Shown here in pieces: positions 25,228 through 34,669 of a stretch of DNA of 64,000 bases. The notes beneath the pieces were generated by a model. That model did no database searches. It saw only the letters and a list, made by a program, of their open reading frames with translations, and was not told the DNA's origin. The DNA comes from Achromobacter deleyi (GTDB taxonomy: Bacteria > Pseudomonadota > Gammaproteobacteria > Burkholderiales > Burkholderiaceae_B): the NCBI RefSeq assembly GCF_902859705.1, contig NZ_CADIJO010000015.1, positions 97,682 to 161,681 on the forward strand, read 5' to 3'. Made by a program: the position numbers and the translations under genes. How positions within the stretch are numbered: the first letter of the stretch is position 1; each line of letters begins with the position of its first letter.

Positions 25228-26087
25228 TTGGTGGGCAGGTACTGCATCGGGTCCACGGGCGTGCCTTGGCGGCGGATCTCGAAATGCAGGCGCGGCGACG
25301 TGGTGTCGCTTTGGCCGATTTCGGCAATCTTGGCGCCACGCTTGACGTCCTGGCCGGTCTTCACGAGCAGCGTGCGGTTGTGCGCATAGGCCGTGATGAA
25401 GCCGTTCTGGTGGTTCACGATGATCAGGTTGCCCAGGCCGCGCACGCCGTTGCCGCTGTACATGACCTTGCCATCCGCCGCAGCGGTGACCGGGTCGCCC
25501 AGCGCGCCGGCGATGTCGATGCCTTTGCTGTTGTTGTTGAAGCCCTGCATGATCTGGCCGCCGGCCGGCCAGGCCCAGTTGATGACGCTGGCATCGGCCG
25601 CGCGTGCAACAGGCTTGGTTTCAGTGGGCGTGGTGGCGGCCGGCGTGGGCGGCGGCAACGAGGCCACGGCGGTGCCGGACGTATCGGCCGGCTGGTCCAG
25701 CGGACGCGGCTGCGCCTTGGCGCTGGCGATGGGCGCGGGTTGCGCCACGCCGCCCGAACCGCCGGACATCTTCAGCACCTGCCCAACCGAAATCTGGTTG
25801 GGGTCGCTGAGGTTGTTCCAGCGCTTGACGCTTTCGATGTCCACGTTGTTGGCGCGGGCGATCTTGTAGAGGGTGTCGCCCGGCTTGACGACATAGCTGC
25901 CGCCGGGTTGCGCCGAGGCGGACGGCTGGCCGCCGGCAAGGTCGACGACCGGGGCGCGAGTACCTTTTGATGCGCAGCCGGCCAGGATGGCCAGGCTGAG
26001 AACACCGGCCACGAAAATCGGGCGGCGCAGGCGCGTCATGGACACGCCCATGGTCAGATCGGTCAGTTGCAACTGCCCGTTGAGCAT
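25224..26087 (-). CDS. nlpD: NlpD-like lipoprotein, LysM plus degenerate M23 (LytM) domain
   Basis: 287 residues. Lipobox LAGC (Cys38), a LysM domain (SYVVKPGDTLYKIARANN, about 62-107), a Pro/Thr linker, and a C-terminal M23 fold (about 170-287) in which zinc ligands are missing (NNNSKGIDIAG where active enzymes have a His-x3-Asp), as in NlpD, an activator of cell-division amidases. The ATG at 26087 has AGGAG six bases upstream; a start at 26039 would give a more usual short lipoprotein signal. A TTG at 26108 overlaps the pcm stop. Confidence 0.9.
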   Translation of the reverse strand: MLNGQLQLTDLTMGVSMTRLRRPIFVAGVLSLAILAGCASKGTRAPVVDLAGGQPSASAQPGGSYVVKPGDTLYKIARANNVDIESVKRWNNLSDPNQISVGQVLKMSGGSGGVAQPAPIASAKAQPRPLDQPADTSGTAVASLPPPTPAATTPTETKPVARAADASVINWAWPAGGQIMQGFNNNSKGIDIAGALGDPVTAAADGKVMYSGNGVRGLGNLIIVNHQNGFITAYAHNRTLLVKTGQDVKRGAKIAEIGQSDTTSPRLHFEIRRQGTPVDPMQYLPTK

Positions 26088-26104
26088 ACGTTTCTCCTGT
26101 TTGC

Positions 26105-26929
26105 TCAAGATTGTATTCCGGCACGTAGCGGCACAAAGCGCACGGCCTCTAATTCAGTACGTTTCCAGCTGGCCGCGCCGGTGCGTTCGATGAGCACCAG
26201 GCGCTGGTTCGAGCCCCCTTCGGGAGCGATCAGACGACCACCCGGCGCGAGCTGCGAGAGCAACGCTTGCGGGATGGTCAGGCCAGCGGCAGCCACAACG
26301 ATAGCATCGAACGGCGCCACGCCGGGCAGGCCCAGCATGCCGTCGCCGTAGATCAGGCGGATGCGCGTGGTGAGCCGCAAGGCGCGCAGATGCTCGCGCG
26401 CCAGCTCGTAGAGTCCGCGGATGCGTTCGATCGAATGGACCTCGCGCACGAACTGCGCCAGCACCGCGGCCTGATAGCCGCAGCCGGCACCGACTTCCAG
26501 CACGCGGGTGGGCGTGCGGTCTTCGCAGATGGCGGCGATCATGCGGGCCACCACCCAGGGTTGCGATATGGTTTGCGAATGGCCGATGGGCAGCGCCGCG
26601 TCTTCGTAGGCGCGGCTGGCCAGCGCTTCGTCGACGAACAGGTGGCGCGGCACGGCCGCCATGGCATTGAGCACGCGTTCGTCGGTGGCGCCCTGGCTGC
26701 GCAGGCGCTGCACCATGGCCTGGCGCAGGCGGTCGGAATTCAGGCCGAGATTGCCGCCGGATGCGGGCGTGGGCGTCTTGGCTTGGCTTTGCAGGGTGGC
26801 GGCCGACACCCGGGTGTTGCTGTTGGCGGGCGTGACGCCCGGGCTGAGCCGGCCGGAGTCGTAGCGGACCGGACTGGGACGCCCGGGCACCGCCTGCGAG
26901 ACGTCCGGCTGGCTTATGCGTCGACGCAT
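26105..26929 (-). CDS. pcm: Protein-L-isoaspartate O-methyltransferase
   Basis: 274 residues; the family core is about 210, so the first ~60 residues are a Pro/Ser/Thr-rich extension of unknown use. Core motifs: [29 protein letters not shown] for isoaspartyl-peptide binding and SAM motif [17 protein letters not shown]. It repairs age-damaged proteins. The ATG lies 16 bp inside the 3' end of surE, and nlpD follows directly. Confidence 0.93.
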   Translation of the reverse strand: MRRRISQPDVSQAVPGRPSPVRYDSGRLSPGVTPANSNTRVSAATLQSQAKTPTPASGGNLGLNSDRLRQAMVQRLRSQGATDERVLNAMAAVPRHLFVDEALASRAYEDAALPIGHSQTISQPWVVARMIAAICEDRTPTRVLEVGAGCGYQAAVLAQFVREVHSIERIRGLYELAREHLRALRLTTRIRLIYGDGMLGLPGVAPFDAIVVAAAGLTIPQALLSQLAPGGRLIAPEGGSNQRLVLIERTGAASWKRTELEAVRFVPLRAGIQS

Positions 26930-27672
26930 AGCGGCTCCGCCCAGGTCCGGATCTCGTCGAGCTGGCTGTGCTGGGTCAGGTCGAGCCGCAAGGGCGTGAC
27001 CGACACCATGCCCTGCGCCACCGCATGAAAGTCGGTACCCGGCGTGGCATCGGCGGCCTGCCCCACCGGACCGATCCAGTAGACCGGATCGCCGTACGGC
27101 GTGGTGGTGCGCACCACTGGCTGCGACGGATGGCGCTTGCCCAGGCGCGTGACCTGGAAGCCATGCATGTCGTCAAAGCGGCGGCTGGGGATGTTGACGT
27201 TCAGCAGCACTGGGGCGGCCAGGGGCTGGGCCAATTGGCGTTCGACCACCAGACGCGCGGCGCGGGCGGCCGATTCGATGTGTTCCCAGCCTTTTTCGGC
27301 CAGCGAGAAGGCGATGGACGGGATGCCGAACAGGTAGCCTTCGCTGGCGGCGGCCACGGTGCCCGAATAGAGGGTGTCGTCGCCCATATTGGCGCCGTTG
27401 TTGATGCCGGACACGACCAGGTCGGGGCGGGTGTCCATCAGGCCGGTCAGGGCCACGTGGACGCAGTCGGACGGGGTGCCATTGACGGCGATGAAGCCGT
27501 TGGAGGCCGTGCGCACCGACAGCGGACGGTTCAGCGTCAGGGAATTGGACGCGCCGCTGTGGTTGGTCTCGGGCGCGACGACGGTGAGGTCGCCCAGGCC
27601 CTGCAGCGCCGCTACCAGCGCCTCGAGGCCGGGGGCCGAATAACCATCATCGTTCGAAACCAGAATTCGCAT
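26914..27672 (-). CDS. surE: 5'/3'-nucleotidase SurE
   Basis: 252 residues, the standard length. N-terminus [19 protein letters not shown] with the metal-binding Asp8-Asp9 pair, [40 protein letters not shown] phosphatase for nucleoside monophosphates linked to stationary-phase survival. The frame is open to 27774 but the family start is at 27672. First gene of surE-pcm-nlpD-exonuclease; divergent from plsY. Confidence 0.95.
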   Translation of the reverse strand: MRILVSNDDGYSAPGLEALVAALQGLGDLTVVAPETNHSGASNSLTLNRPLSVRTASNGFIAVNGTPSDCVHVALTGLMDTRPDLVVSGINNGANMGDDTLYSGTVAAASEGYLFGIPSIAFSLAEKGWEHIESAARAARLVVERQLAQPLAAPVLLNVNIPSRRFDDMHGFQVTRLGKRHPSQPVVRTTTPYGDPVYWIGPVGQAADATPGTDFHAVAQGMVSVTPLRLDLTQHSQLDEIRTWAEPLCVDA

Positions 27673-27868
27673 TGTGCATCCGAAAGAAAATAAAACGCGG
27701 GTGAACCGGCTGGATTGTACCGTCCGCAGGCGTCGCCCGGATGGCCCCGCGCCAATCTGTCCCGCTTTGCCCAATCGATAACCCGAATCCGGCCCGGCCA
27801 GCCGGCGAGGTAGAATCCGCAGCCATCAAGATCCACAACATCACAACGACAACGGACACTCACCCCCT

Positions 27869-28510
27869 ATGGCGATCACCGAACCCTCCCTGGCGTTCAC
27901 CGCGGCGCTTATCCTGCTGGCCTACCTGATCGGCTCCGTGCCCTTCGCCGTGGTGGTCAGCAAGCTCATGGGGCTGCAGGACCCCCGCAGCTACGGTTCG
28001 AAGAACCCGGGCGCCACCAATGTGCTGCGTACCGGCAACAAGACTGCCGCCGCGCTGACCTTGCTGGGTGACGCGGCCAAGGGCTGGTTCGCCGTATGGT
28101 TGGCCGAGAAGCTGGCGCCCGGCATTGCGCCCTGGCCGCTGGCGGCCGTCGTCGTGGCGGCCTTCCTGGGCCATCTGTACCCGATTTTCCTGGGGTTCAA
28201 GGGCGGCAAGGGCGTGGCCACTGCCCTGGGCGTGCTGGTCGCGATCCAGCCCTGGCTGGCGGTCGCCACGGCGGCCACCTGGCTGATCATTGCCATCTTC
28301 TTCCGCTATTCGTCGCTGGCCTCGCTGGTGGCGGCCTTTTTCGCCCCGGTCTATTACGTGTTCGGCTCGGGCATGGCCTGGTACGCCCAGCCCGCCCTGG
28401 GCGTGGCGCTGGCGGTCATTGGCGTGCTGTTGTTCTACCGCCACCGCGCCAACATCACGCGCCTGGTGCAGGGCACGGAAAGCCGCATCGGCGGCGGCAA
28501 GAAAAAGTAA
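27869..28510 (+). CDS. plsY: Acyl-phosphate:glycerol-3-phosphate acyltransferase PlsY
   Basis: 213 residues with five to six predicted membrane helices and the family motifs [28 protein letters not shown] and [18 protein letters not shown]. It performs the first acylation in phospholipid synthesis, moving an acyl group from acyl-phosphate to glycerol-3-phosphate. Divergent from surE and convergent with tsaD. Confidence 0.96.
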   Translation: MAITEPSLAFTAALILLAYLIGSVPFAVVVSKLMGLQDPRSYGSKNPGATNVLRTGNKTAAALTLLGDAAKGWFAVWLAEKLAPGIAPWPLAAVVVAAFLGHLYPIFLGFKGGKGVATALGVLVAIQPWLAVATAATWLIIAIFFRYSSLASLVAAFFAPVYYVFGSGMAWYAQPALGVALAVIGVLLFYRHRANITRLVQGTESRIGGGKKK

Positions 28511-28522
28511 GTCGTGGCATCC

Positions 28523-28610
28523 GGACGCCCCTGAGCGGGCGTCCCAGCCTGTCGTCCTGACAGGCGCCCCTAGCCGGCCGTCCTGACCGGCCGTCCTGAC
28601 AGGCCGTCGC
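28523..28610. repeat. Array of hairpins and GTCCTGAC repeats between convergent genes
   Basis: Successive stems: GGACGCCC/GGGCGTCC (28523-28544), GCCTGTC/GACAGGC (28547-28565), and GCCGG/CCGGC (28573-28591). GTCCTGAC appears three times (28554, 28580, 28593) within GGCCGTCCTGAC-type units. No T-run, so termination would rest on the stacked hairpins. Confidence 0.65.
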
Positions 28611-28627
28611 CTTCCCCACCGCGCGCT

Positions 28628-29662
28628 TCAGGCGATGTCCGCCAGGTCCCAGCGCGGCCGGATCGTGAACGAATGCGCATCCGGGTCCAGCGTCACCAGC
28701 CCCGCCTTGACCCGTTCGGCCGCCGCGAAGGCGATCATGGCGCCGTTGTCGGTACACAACGCCAGCGGCGGGAAATAGGCCTGCGCTTTCAGGGGCTTGA
28801 GCGCCGCGGCCAGCTTGGCGCGCAGCAACTGGTTGGCGCCCACGCCACCTGCCACCACCAACCGGCGCAGTCCGGTCTGCTTCAAGGCGCGAATCGACTT
28901 GGCGGCCAGCACTTCCACGATGGCGGCCTGGGTGGCCGCGGCCAGGTCGGCGCGGGTCTGGTCGTCCAGCGCGCCGGCCTGCTGCTCGGCCGCTTTCACC
29001 CGGGTCAGCACGGCCGTCTTCAGGCCGCTGAAGCTGAAATCCAGGTCGCCGCTATGCAGCATGGGCCGCGGCAGGTCGAAACGGCTGGCGTCGCCGCTGG
29101 CGGCCAATCGAGCCAGCGCGGGGCCGCCGGGGTAGCCCAGGCCCATCAGCTTGGCCGACTTGTCGAAGGCCTCGCCCGCGGCATCGTCCAGGGTTTCGCC
29201 CAGCAGTTCATAGCGCCCCACCCCGTCGACCCGCATCAGCTGCGTATGGCCGCCGGACACCAGCAACGCCACGAAGGGGAATTCGGGCCGCGGGTCGGCC
29301 AGCATCGGCGACAGCAGGTGGCCTTCCAGGTGATGGATGGGAATGGCGGGCAAGTGGCGCGACCAGGCGAACGACTGCGCCACGCTGGCGCCCACCAGCA
29401 GCGCGCCGGCCAGGCCCGGGCCGGCGGTATAGGCCACGGCGTCGATGTCGGACATGGCCAGGCCGGCCTCTTCCAGCACCTGGCGGGTCAGCGGAACCAC
29501 GCGCCGGATGTGGTCGCGGGAGGCGAGTTCAGGCACCACGCCCCCGTATTCCTGGTGCATGGCGATCTGGGTGTGCAGGGCATGCGCGAGCAGGCCGCGT
29601 TCCGTACAGACGGCTGCGACGCCCGTTTCATCGCAGGAGCTTTCAAAGCCGAGAATAATCAT
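28628..29662 (-). CDS. tsaD: tRNA N6-adenosine threonylcarbamoyltransferase TsaD
   Basis: 344 residues. N-terminus [18 protein letters not shown], the iron-binding histidines in [13 protein letters not shown] region (H-x3-H type motif), [19 protein letters not shown] and the late [10 protein letters not shown] and CTDNGAMIA motifs. It completes the essential t6A modification of ANN-decoding tRNAs. Divergent from the purine permease gene, convergent with plsY. Confidence 0.96.
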   Translation of the reverse strand: MIILGFESSCDETGVAAVCTERGLLAHALHTQIAMHQEYGGVVPELASRDHIRRVVPLTRQVLEEAGLAMSDIDAVAYTAGPGLAGALLVGASVAQSFAWSRHLPAIPIHHLEGHLLSPMLADPRPEFPFVALLVSGGHTQLMRVDGVGRYELLGETLDDAAGEAFDKSAKLMGLGYPGGPALARLAASGDASRFDLPRPMLHSGDLDFSFSGLKTAVLTRVKAAEQQAGALDDQTRADLAAATQAAIVEVLAAKSIRALKQTGLRRLVVAGGVGANQLLRAKLAAALKPLKAQAYFPPLALCTDNGAMIAFAAAERVKAGLVTLDPDAHSFTIRPRWDLADIA

Positions 29663-29697
29663 GGCGGCAGAGTTTACAACTGATGCGAAAATACGCC

Positions 29698-29769
29698 CGT
29701 TTACAAATATTCGAGGGCGCCCACGCCCTCACCCGACAACCTGAGCCTGCAAGCACCCTGGGGATAAGA
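29698..29769 (+). promoter_or_regulatory. Structured leader of the purine permease gene
   Basis: Between tsaD and the permease ATG is a short leader with a perfect 7-bp hairpin GAGGGCG/CGCCCTC (about 29713-29730), a single-stranded ACAACCTGAG stretch, and a second weak pairing that would involve the GGGGATAAG ribosome site. The position before a purine transporter suggests a purine-sensing RNA (xanthine-type/NMT1 riboswitches occur in this group), but I cannot confirm the consensus. Confidence 0.35.
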
Positions 29770-31062
29770 ATGCTGGAGAAGCTATTCAAGCTGCGTGAAC
29801 ACGGCACGACCGCGAGAACCGAAATCGTGGCCGGCCTGACGACATTCCTGACCATGTCGTACATCATCTTCGTGAACCCGGACATCCTGTCGTCCACCGG
29901 CATGGACCGCAGCGCCGTGTTCGTGGCCACCTGCCTGGCCGCCGCGCTGGGTTCGCTGGTGATGGCGCTGATCGCCAACTGGCCGATCGGCATGGCGCCC
30001 GGCATGGGCCTGAATGCGTTCTTCGCGTTCACCGTCGTCAAGACCATGGGCTACACCTGGGAACAGGCGCTGGGCGCCGTGTTCATCTCGGGCGTGATCT
30101 TCCTGATCCTGACCATCTCCGGCATCCGGGTCTGGCTGGTCAAGGGCATTCCGCATTCGCTGCGCAGCGCCATCGCCGCGGGCATCGGGCTGTTCCTGGC
30201 CATTATCGCGCTGTCCAGCGCCGGCATCGTGGTGGCGCACCCCGCCACCAAGGTCACCCTTGGCGACCTGACCGCGCCGGGGCCGCTGTTCGCCATCCTG
30301 GGCTTTTTCATCATCGCCTCGCTGGACGCGCTGCGCGTGCGCGGCGCGATCCTGATCGGCATCCTGGTGGTCACCGTGCTGTCCATGGCGCTGGGCCACA
30401 ACGAGTTCAAGGGCATCTTCGCCGCGCCGCCCAGCCTGGCGCCGACGCTGTTCAAGATGGACATCCTGGGCGCGCTGCACACCGGTTTCGTGCACGTCAT
30501 CCTGGTGTTCGTGCTGGTCGAGGTGTTCGACGCCACCGGCACCCTGGTCGGCGTGGCCAAGCGCGCCGGCCTGATGCCCGAAGGCCGCCCCAACCGCCTG
30601 GGCCGCGCCCTGTTCGCCGACAGCACCGCCATCGTGGCCGGCTCGATGCTGGGCACCAGCAGCACCACCGCCTACGTCGAAAGCGCCTCGGGCGTGCAGG
30701 CTGGCGGCCGCACCGGCCTGACCGCGCTGGTCGTGGCCCTGCTGTTCCTGGCCGCGCTGTTCATTTCGCCGCTGGCCGGCGCCGTGCCCGCCTACGCCAC
30801 CGCCCCCGCCCTGCTCTACGTGGCCGGCCTGATGATGCGCGAACTGATCGACATCGACTGGAACGACGTCTGCGAAGCCACCCCGGCCGCGCTGACCGCC
30901 CTGGTCATGCCGTTCACGTACTCCATCGCCAACGGCATCGCCTTCGGTTTCATCAGCTACGTGGTGCTCAAGACGGCCACGGGCCGCGTGCGCGACGTGC
31001 ACCCGGCGACCTGGCTGGTGGCGATCCTGTTCGTGCTCCGCTACGCGTTCTTCCCGGAATAA
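29770..31062 (+). CDS. NCS2 family permease, AzgA-like adenine/guanine/hypoxanthine transporter
   Basis: 430 residues with about 12-14 membrane helices. Opens MLEKLFKLREHGTTARTEIVAGLTTF and has the AzgA-type motifs TMSYIIFVNPDIL, MGLNAFFAF and EVFDATGTLVGVAKRAGL, plus GTSSTTAYVESASGVQAGGRTG. Imports purine bases by proton symport. The frame is open 87 bases upstream but the family starts at MLEKLF, behind GGGGATAAG. Ends in a strong terminator. Confidence 0.92.
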   Translation: MLEKLFKLREHGTTARTEIVAGLTTFLTMSYIIFVNPDILSSTGMDRSAVFVATCLAAALGSLVMALIANWPIGMAPGMGLNAFFAFTVVKTMGYTWEQALGAVFISGVIFLILTISGIRVWLVKGIPHSLRSAIAAGIGLFLAIIALSSAGIVVAHPATKVTLGDLTAPGPLFAILGFFIIASLDALRVRGAILIGILVVTVLSMALGHNEFKGIFAAPPSLAPTLFKMDILGALHTGFVHVILVFVLVEVFDATGTLVGVAKRAGLMPEGRPNRLGRALFADSTAIVAGSMLGTSSTTAYVESASGVQAGGRTGLTALVVALLFLAALFISPLAGAVPAYATAPALLYVAGLMMRELIDIDWNDVCEATPAALTALVMPFTYSIANGIAFGFISYVVLKTATGRVRDVHPATWLVAILFVLRYAFFPE

Positions 31063-31078
31063 GCACGTAGCGCCGATC

Positions 31079-31118
31079 AAAGCCGCCGCGGCCCGACGCA
31101 GGGCCGCGGCGGCTTTTT
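31079..31118 (+). terminator. Intrinsic terminator of the purine permease gene
   Basis: A 16-bp stem (31079-31094 with 31101-31116), loop GACGCA, and five T (31114-31118). It also lies just after the convergent DUF2938 gene and can serve both. Confidence 0.92.
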
Positions 31119-31131
31119 CATGGCGCGCCGA

Positions 31132-31632
31132 TCAGGCCCATACGCGGTTGAGCAAGAGGGCGGCCCAATACATGCCCAGCCCGAACACCGCATGCGTGGC
31201 CACGCTGCGCAGGCAGTTCTTCAGCGGCGTCGGCGTGCGCGACGAAGCGAATCCCGCGCCCAGGGCCGGTTGCATCACGAACAGCGGAACCGTCACCGTC
31301 ACGATGCCCACGAGCAGGGCCGGCAAGACGGTGGGCGCCGCCAGCCATTGCACCCCGAAAATGCCCACCAGCAACGCCGCGAATGCGATACCCACCGCGT
31401 AGTGAATGGCCCAGCCCAGCGGCGCTTCGCCCATGACCGGCTCGGCCCGGCCGATGCTGGCATGCATGAACCTGCCCCGGGGCAGATGCCCCGCCCATCG
31501 CCCGACCAACGCGTAATTGAGCGTGGGCATGCCCAGACCCTTCTGGATCATCGACCACACGTCCATGACCACCGTCGCGCCGACGCCGACCAGAATCACC
31601 TTCACAACCTCGTCCATTCCTGCCATGCCCAT
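31132..31632 (-). CDS. DUF2938-type inner-membrane protein
   Basis: 166 residues with about four membrane helices; the text EVVKVILVGVGATVVMDVWSMIQK, NYALVGRWAGHLPRGRF and GWAIHYAVGIAFA matches the DUF2938 family. Function unknown. Three close ATGs (31632, 31623, 31617) make the exact start uncertain. It is transcribed divergently from a MerR regulator through a 19-bp-spacer promoter, so it is probably the regulator's target and its role may be in a stress or efflux response. Confidence 0.8.
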   Translation of the reverse strand: MGMAGMDEVVKVILVGVGATVVMDVWSMIQKGLGMPTLNYALVGRWAGHLPRGRFMHASIGRAEPVMGEAPLGWAIHYAVGIAFAALLVGIFGVQWLAAPTVLPALLVGIVTVTVPLFVMQPALGAGFASSRTPTPLKNCLRSVATHAVFGLGMYWAALLLNRVWA

Positions 31633-31666
31633 TCCTTTTCCGTTGATGAAGCCAACTCATGCAGGC

Positions 31667-31697
31667 ATGATAGAAGTTGAAGTCAACTTCAAGTCAA
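31667..31697 (-). promoter_or_regulatory. MerR-type promoter/operator of the DUF2938 gene
   Basis: Minus strand: -35 TTGACT (31697-31692), 19-bp spacer (31691-31673), -10 TATCAT (31672-31667). The spacer contains the dyad GAAGTTGA-AG-TCAACTTC (31673-31690), which overlaps a second dyad TTGAAGT-CA-ACTTCAA (31677-31692). The geometry is that of a MerR-activated promoter; the divergent MerR gene begins 10 bp beyond. Confidence 0.85.
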
Positions 31698-31707
31698 TGG
31701 GTAAGAC

Positions 31708-32160
31708 ATGGACATCTCCGAAGTCGCCCGGCGCACGGGCATGGCAGCCTCCACGCTGCGGTTTTATGAGAAACAAGGCCTGATCTCGGCAACCAGCCCG
31801 GCCGGCCAGCGGCGGCGCTTTGCGCCGGACGTGCTGGACCAGTTGGCGCTGATCGCGCTGGGCCAGGCCGGCGGCCTGTCGCTGGAGGAAATCCGGGCGA
31901 TGCTGTCGCCCGGCGGCGTGGTGCAGGTCGACAGGCAGGTGCTGCTGGCCAAGGCCGACGACATCGACGCCACCATCAAGCGCCTGCGGGCGATGAGCCA
32001 GGGGCTGCGCCATGCCGCGCAGTGCCCCGCCCCCAATCACGCGCAATGCCCCAACTTCCAGCGCTTGCTCAAGGCGGCGGCGAAAGGCCGTCTGAAGCAG
32101 AACGCAACGGCCGCCCCAGGCAGGCCAAAGCCGAAGGCCGCAACGCGTTCGGCGTTATGA
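31708..32160 (+). CDS. MerR family transcriptional regulator
   Basis: 150 residues: winged helix (1-70, MDISEVARRTGMAASTLRFYEKQGLIS), dimerisation helix, and two cysteines, Cys106 and Cys114 (CPAPNHAQC), followed by a basic tail. The Cys-x7-Cys spacing recalls metal- or thiol-sensing MerR proteins, but it is not the CueR or SoxR pattern. It should activate the divergent DUF2938 gene. Its stop codon overlaps the stop of the convergent VOC gene by six bases. Confidence 0.87.
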   Translation: MDISEVARRTGMAASTLRFYEKQGLISATSPAGQRRRFAPDVLDQLALIALGQAGGLSLEEIRAMLSPGGVVQVDRQVLLAKADDIDATIKRLRAMSQGLRHAAQCPAPNHAQCPNFQRLLKAAAKGRLKQNATAAPGRPKPKAATRSAL

Positions 32161-32511
32161 CGCGGCGGTCCAGACGGCCAGTTCGTAGCCATCGAGGTCG
32201 GTGAACTGGAACCGGCGCCCGCCAGGAAAGCCGAACACTTCGCGGCTGATGCGGCCGCCCGCCGCCTCGACGCGCCGCTGGGCATCGGCCAGGTCGTTGG
32301 CGTACAGAATCACCAACGGGCCGCCGGGGCGCACGGGCTCGCCCGTGGTGAAGCCGCCGGTCAGGCGGCCATCGGTGAACTCGGTGTAGGTCGGGCCGTA
32401 GTCGGTAAACGTCCAGCCAAACGCATCGCCGTAGAAGCGCTTGCTGCGCGCGATGTCGGCGACGTTGAATTCGATGTTGTCGATCTGATGGTTCTTGCCG
32501 GCGGCGCTCAT
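32155..32511 (-). CDS. VOC family (glyoxalase/bleomycin-resistance fold) protein
   Basis: 118 residues, one VOC module pair: HQIDNIEFNVADIARSKRFYGDAFGW ... FPGGRRFQFTDLDGYELAVW, with the usual metal-site His/Glu positions. The ATG at 32511 is preceded by AGGAGACCCGC; the longer frame upstream is not needed. It follows the AraC gene by about 110 bp on the same strand and may be its operon partner. Substrate unknown. Confidence 0.85.
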   Translation of the reverse strand: MSAAGKNHQIDNIEFNVADIARSKRFYGDAFGWTFTDYGPTYTEFTDGRLTGGFTTGEPVRPGGPLVILYANDLADAQRRVEAAGGRISREVFGFPGGRRFQFTDLDGYELAVWTAAS

Positions 32512-32623
32512 GCGGGTCTCCTGCGGAAAATGAGAGGAACCCGGATGATCCTCGAAATGGCGCGCCGCGTCTTGAACAAAACGGCCATGCCCCAATCGCC
32601 CCGCTCGCCCGCCCAATGCCCCG

Positions 32624-33427
32624 CTAGCCGCCCGCTTGCGTCCGCAATTGCGACGGCGTCATGCCGCATAGCGCCTGGATTTCGCGGCTCAGGTGAGCCT
32701 GATCCGCATACCGGGCCTCTGCGGCTAGCGCGGCCAGGCCTGCGCCCGGCGTTTGCCGCAACAGGCCGAGAAAGCGTTGCAAGCGCAGGATGCGTTCCAG
32801 CATCTTGGGTCCATAGCCAAAGTGATCCAGGCTGAGGCGGCGCAGGCTGCGTTCGCTGAGTTCCAGCCAGCCGCCGACGCGCCCCCCGGACGGTTCGGAC
32901 GCCGCTGCGAAGCCGCGAAACAGCGCTGCGGCGTGTACCGAGGGTGCCTGTTGCGCCCTCGCCTCAAGCATCAGGCCTTGCTGCAACGCGCTCATCTGCG
33001 CATCCTGCGTGGCCGCATCCTGCAGGCGCCGCGCCAGGCGGCCTGCGCGGCGGTCGCCCCACAACGCATCCAGCCCCACTCGGCTGCCCACCAGTTCAGA
33101 CAGCGGCACGCCCAGCCAGCCGCGGGCGGCGCCGGGCTGAAAGCGCAACCCCAGCACCCGCGCGCCGGGCGCCAGTTGCGGCCTGGCGGCCACCACATCC
33201 GGGCCGACCACGCTCAGCTGACCGCCCGCCCAGAGGATATCCACGCAGCCGTCGGGCAGCACGGCCACATCGCCGCCCTGCCCGGCCGCCAGTTCGCTCG
33301 ACCAGGCGCAAAGGAAATGCGCCCGCAACGGGGCCGACGGCGAGGCCTCGCGGTAGGTGCCGGTCAGGCCGGCGACGGCGGGCGGGTGGTCCTGATCGCG
33401 AGGGGCGGTGCGCGGGTTGCGGCTCAT
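32624..33427 (-). CDS. AraC family transcriptional regulator
   Basis: 267 residues. The N-terminal part (FLCAWSSELAAGQGGDVAVLPDGCVDILWAGGQLSVVGP) is the short beta-rich sensor seen in a common AraC subgroup; the C-terminal 90 residues are the double helix-turn-helix (LSLDHFGYGPKMLERILRLQRFL ... ARYADQAHLSREIQALCGMTPSQLR). Likely regulates the VOC gene downstream. Effector unknown. Confidence 0.87.
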   Translation of the reverse strand: MSRNPRTAPRDQDHPPAVAGLTGTYREASPSAPLRAHFLCAWSSELAAGQGGDVAVLPDGCVDILWAGGQLSVVGPDVVAARPQLAPGARVLGLRFQPGAARGWLGVPLSELVGSRVGLDALWGDRRAGRLARRLQDAATQDAQMSALQQGLMLEARAQQAPSVHAAALFRGFAAASEPSGGRVGGWLELSERSLRRLSLDHFGYGPKMLERILRLQRFLGLLRQTPGAGLAALAAEARYADQAHLSREIQALCGMTPSQLRTQAGG

Positions 33428-33571
33428 GAAACGTGTTCGAAAAAGGCGCCAGGGACGAGGGAGTGACCACTATACCGGTACGGCTGCCCTGCCTGTCCGC
33501 CTGGCGGGACAATCGCCGCCATTGACGTCCGCTATCAACCCGCCCATCCGCATGGTTGCTGGCGGACACGG

Positions 33572-33601
33572 TTGAAATCGCCGATACACTCCCCATGTAT
33601 A
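33572..33601 (+). promoter_or_regulatory. Candidate promoter of the LLM flavoenzyme gene
   Basis: -35 TTGAAA (33572-33577), 18-bp spacer, -10 TGTATA (33596-33601), in the 249-bp gap before the start codon at 33677. Confidence 0.45.
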
Positions 33602-33676
33602 TAGGACTATGGAGTCAACTTTGCGCCGCTATCCGATGGTTTCTTCCTGTTCCGCCTTCTGCGCCGAGCGTCGCGC

Positions 33677-34669
33677 ATGAGCACCCTGGCCCGCATTCCC
33701 TTTTCGGTGCTGGACCTGGCCCCGATCGTGCAAGGCCGCGATGCCGCCGACGCCTTCCGCAACAGCGTCGCGGTGGCGCAGCACGTCGAACGCCTGGGCT
33801 ACAAGCGCTTCTGGCTGGCCGAGCACCACAACATCAACGGCGTGGCCAGCAGCGCCACGGCGGTGCTGATCGGCCATATCGCTTCGCACACGAAGACGCT
33901 GCGCGTGGGCTCGGGCGGCGTGATGCTGCCCAACCATGCGCCGCTCATCATCGCCGAACAGTTCGGCACGCTCGAAACCCTGTACCCCGGCCGCATCGAC
34001 CTGGGCCTGGGCCGCGCGCCCGGCAGCGATGGCGCCACGCAGCATGCGCTGCGCCGCGGTCCGCGCAGCGGCCTGGAGTTTCCGGCGCTGGTCGAGGAAT
34101 TGCGCGGCTTCCTGGCCGCGTCGCGGCCCGGCCAACCGGTGCGCGCCATTCCCGGCGAAGGCCTGGACATTCCCATCTGGCTGCTGGGCTCCAGCGATTT
34201 CAGCGCCCGCCTGGCCGCCGAACTGGGCCTGCCATTCTCGTTCGCCGGCCACTTTTCGCCGGAAGGCATGGCCGCAATGCGGCTGTACCGCCACCTGTTC
34301 AAGCCGTCGGAAACGCTGGCCCGCCCCTACGCCATGATCGGCGTGCCGGTGGTGGCCGCCGAGACCGACGAAGCCGCCCGGCGCCAGGCCACCACGCAGC
34401 AGCTCAAGTTCCTGTCGCTGGTGCGCGGCCACCGCTTGCAGCTGCAGCCGCCGGTGGACAGCATGGACGGGCTGTGGAACGAATGGGAGCGCGAGGCGGT
34501 CAATCAACGTCTGGGCGCGGCCATCGTGGGCGGCCCCGACACCGTCAAGCGCAGGCTCGAAGCCCTGGTCGCCGAAACCGAAGCCGATGAAGTCATGATC
34601 GTGTCCGACTTCTACGATATTGCCGACCGCCTGCGTTCGTTCGAGATCGTCGCGTCGATCAAAGCCTGA
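33677..34669 (+). CDS. LLM class flavin-dependent oxidoreductase (YhbW-like)
   Basis: 330 residues with the bacterial-luciferase-like fold: [12 protein letters not shown] start, [61 protein letters not shown]. This text is typical of the YhbW/LuxA-like subgroup of about 330 residues that use reduced FMN. Substrate unknown. Stands alone 150 bp upstream of a thioredoxin gene on the same strand. Confidence 0.9.
   Translation: MSTLARIPFSVLDLAPIVQGRDAADAFRNSVAVAQHVERLGYKRFWLAEHHNINGVASSATAVLIGHIASHTKTLRVGSGGVMLPNHAPLIIAEQFGTLETLYPGRIDLGLGRAPGSDGATQHALRRGPRSGLEFPALVEELRGFLAASRPGQPVRAIPGEGLDIPIWLLGSSDFSARLAAELGLPFSFAGHFSPEGMAAMRLYRHLFKPSETLARPYAMIGVPVVAAETDEAARRQATTQQLKFLSLVRGHRLQLQPPVDSMDGLWNEWEREAVNQRLGAAIVGGPDTVKRRLEALVAETEADEVMIVSDFYDIADRLRSFEIVASIKA

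Noticed and set aside
26205..26225. GGTTCGAGCCCCC, resembling a tRNA T-arm
   Set aside because: Lies inside pcm and no acceptor or anticodon stem can be built around it.
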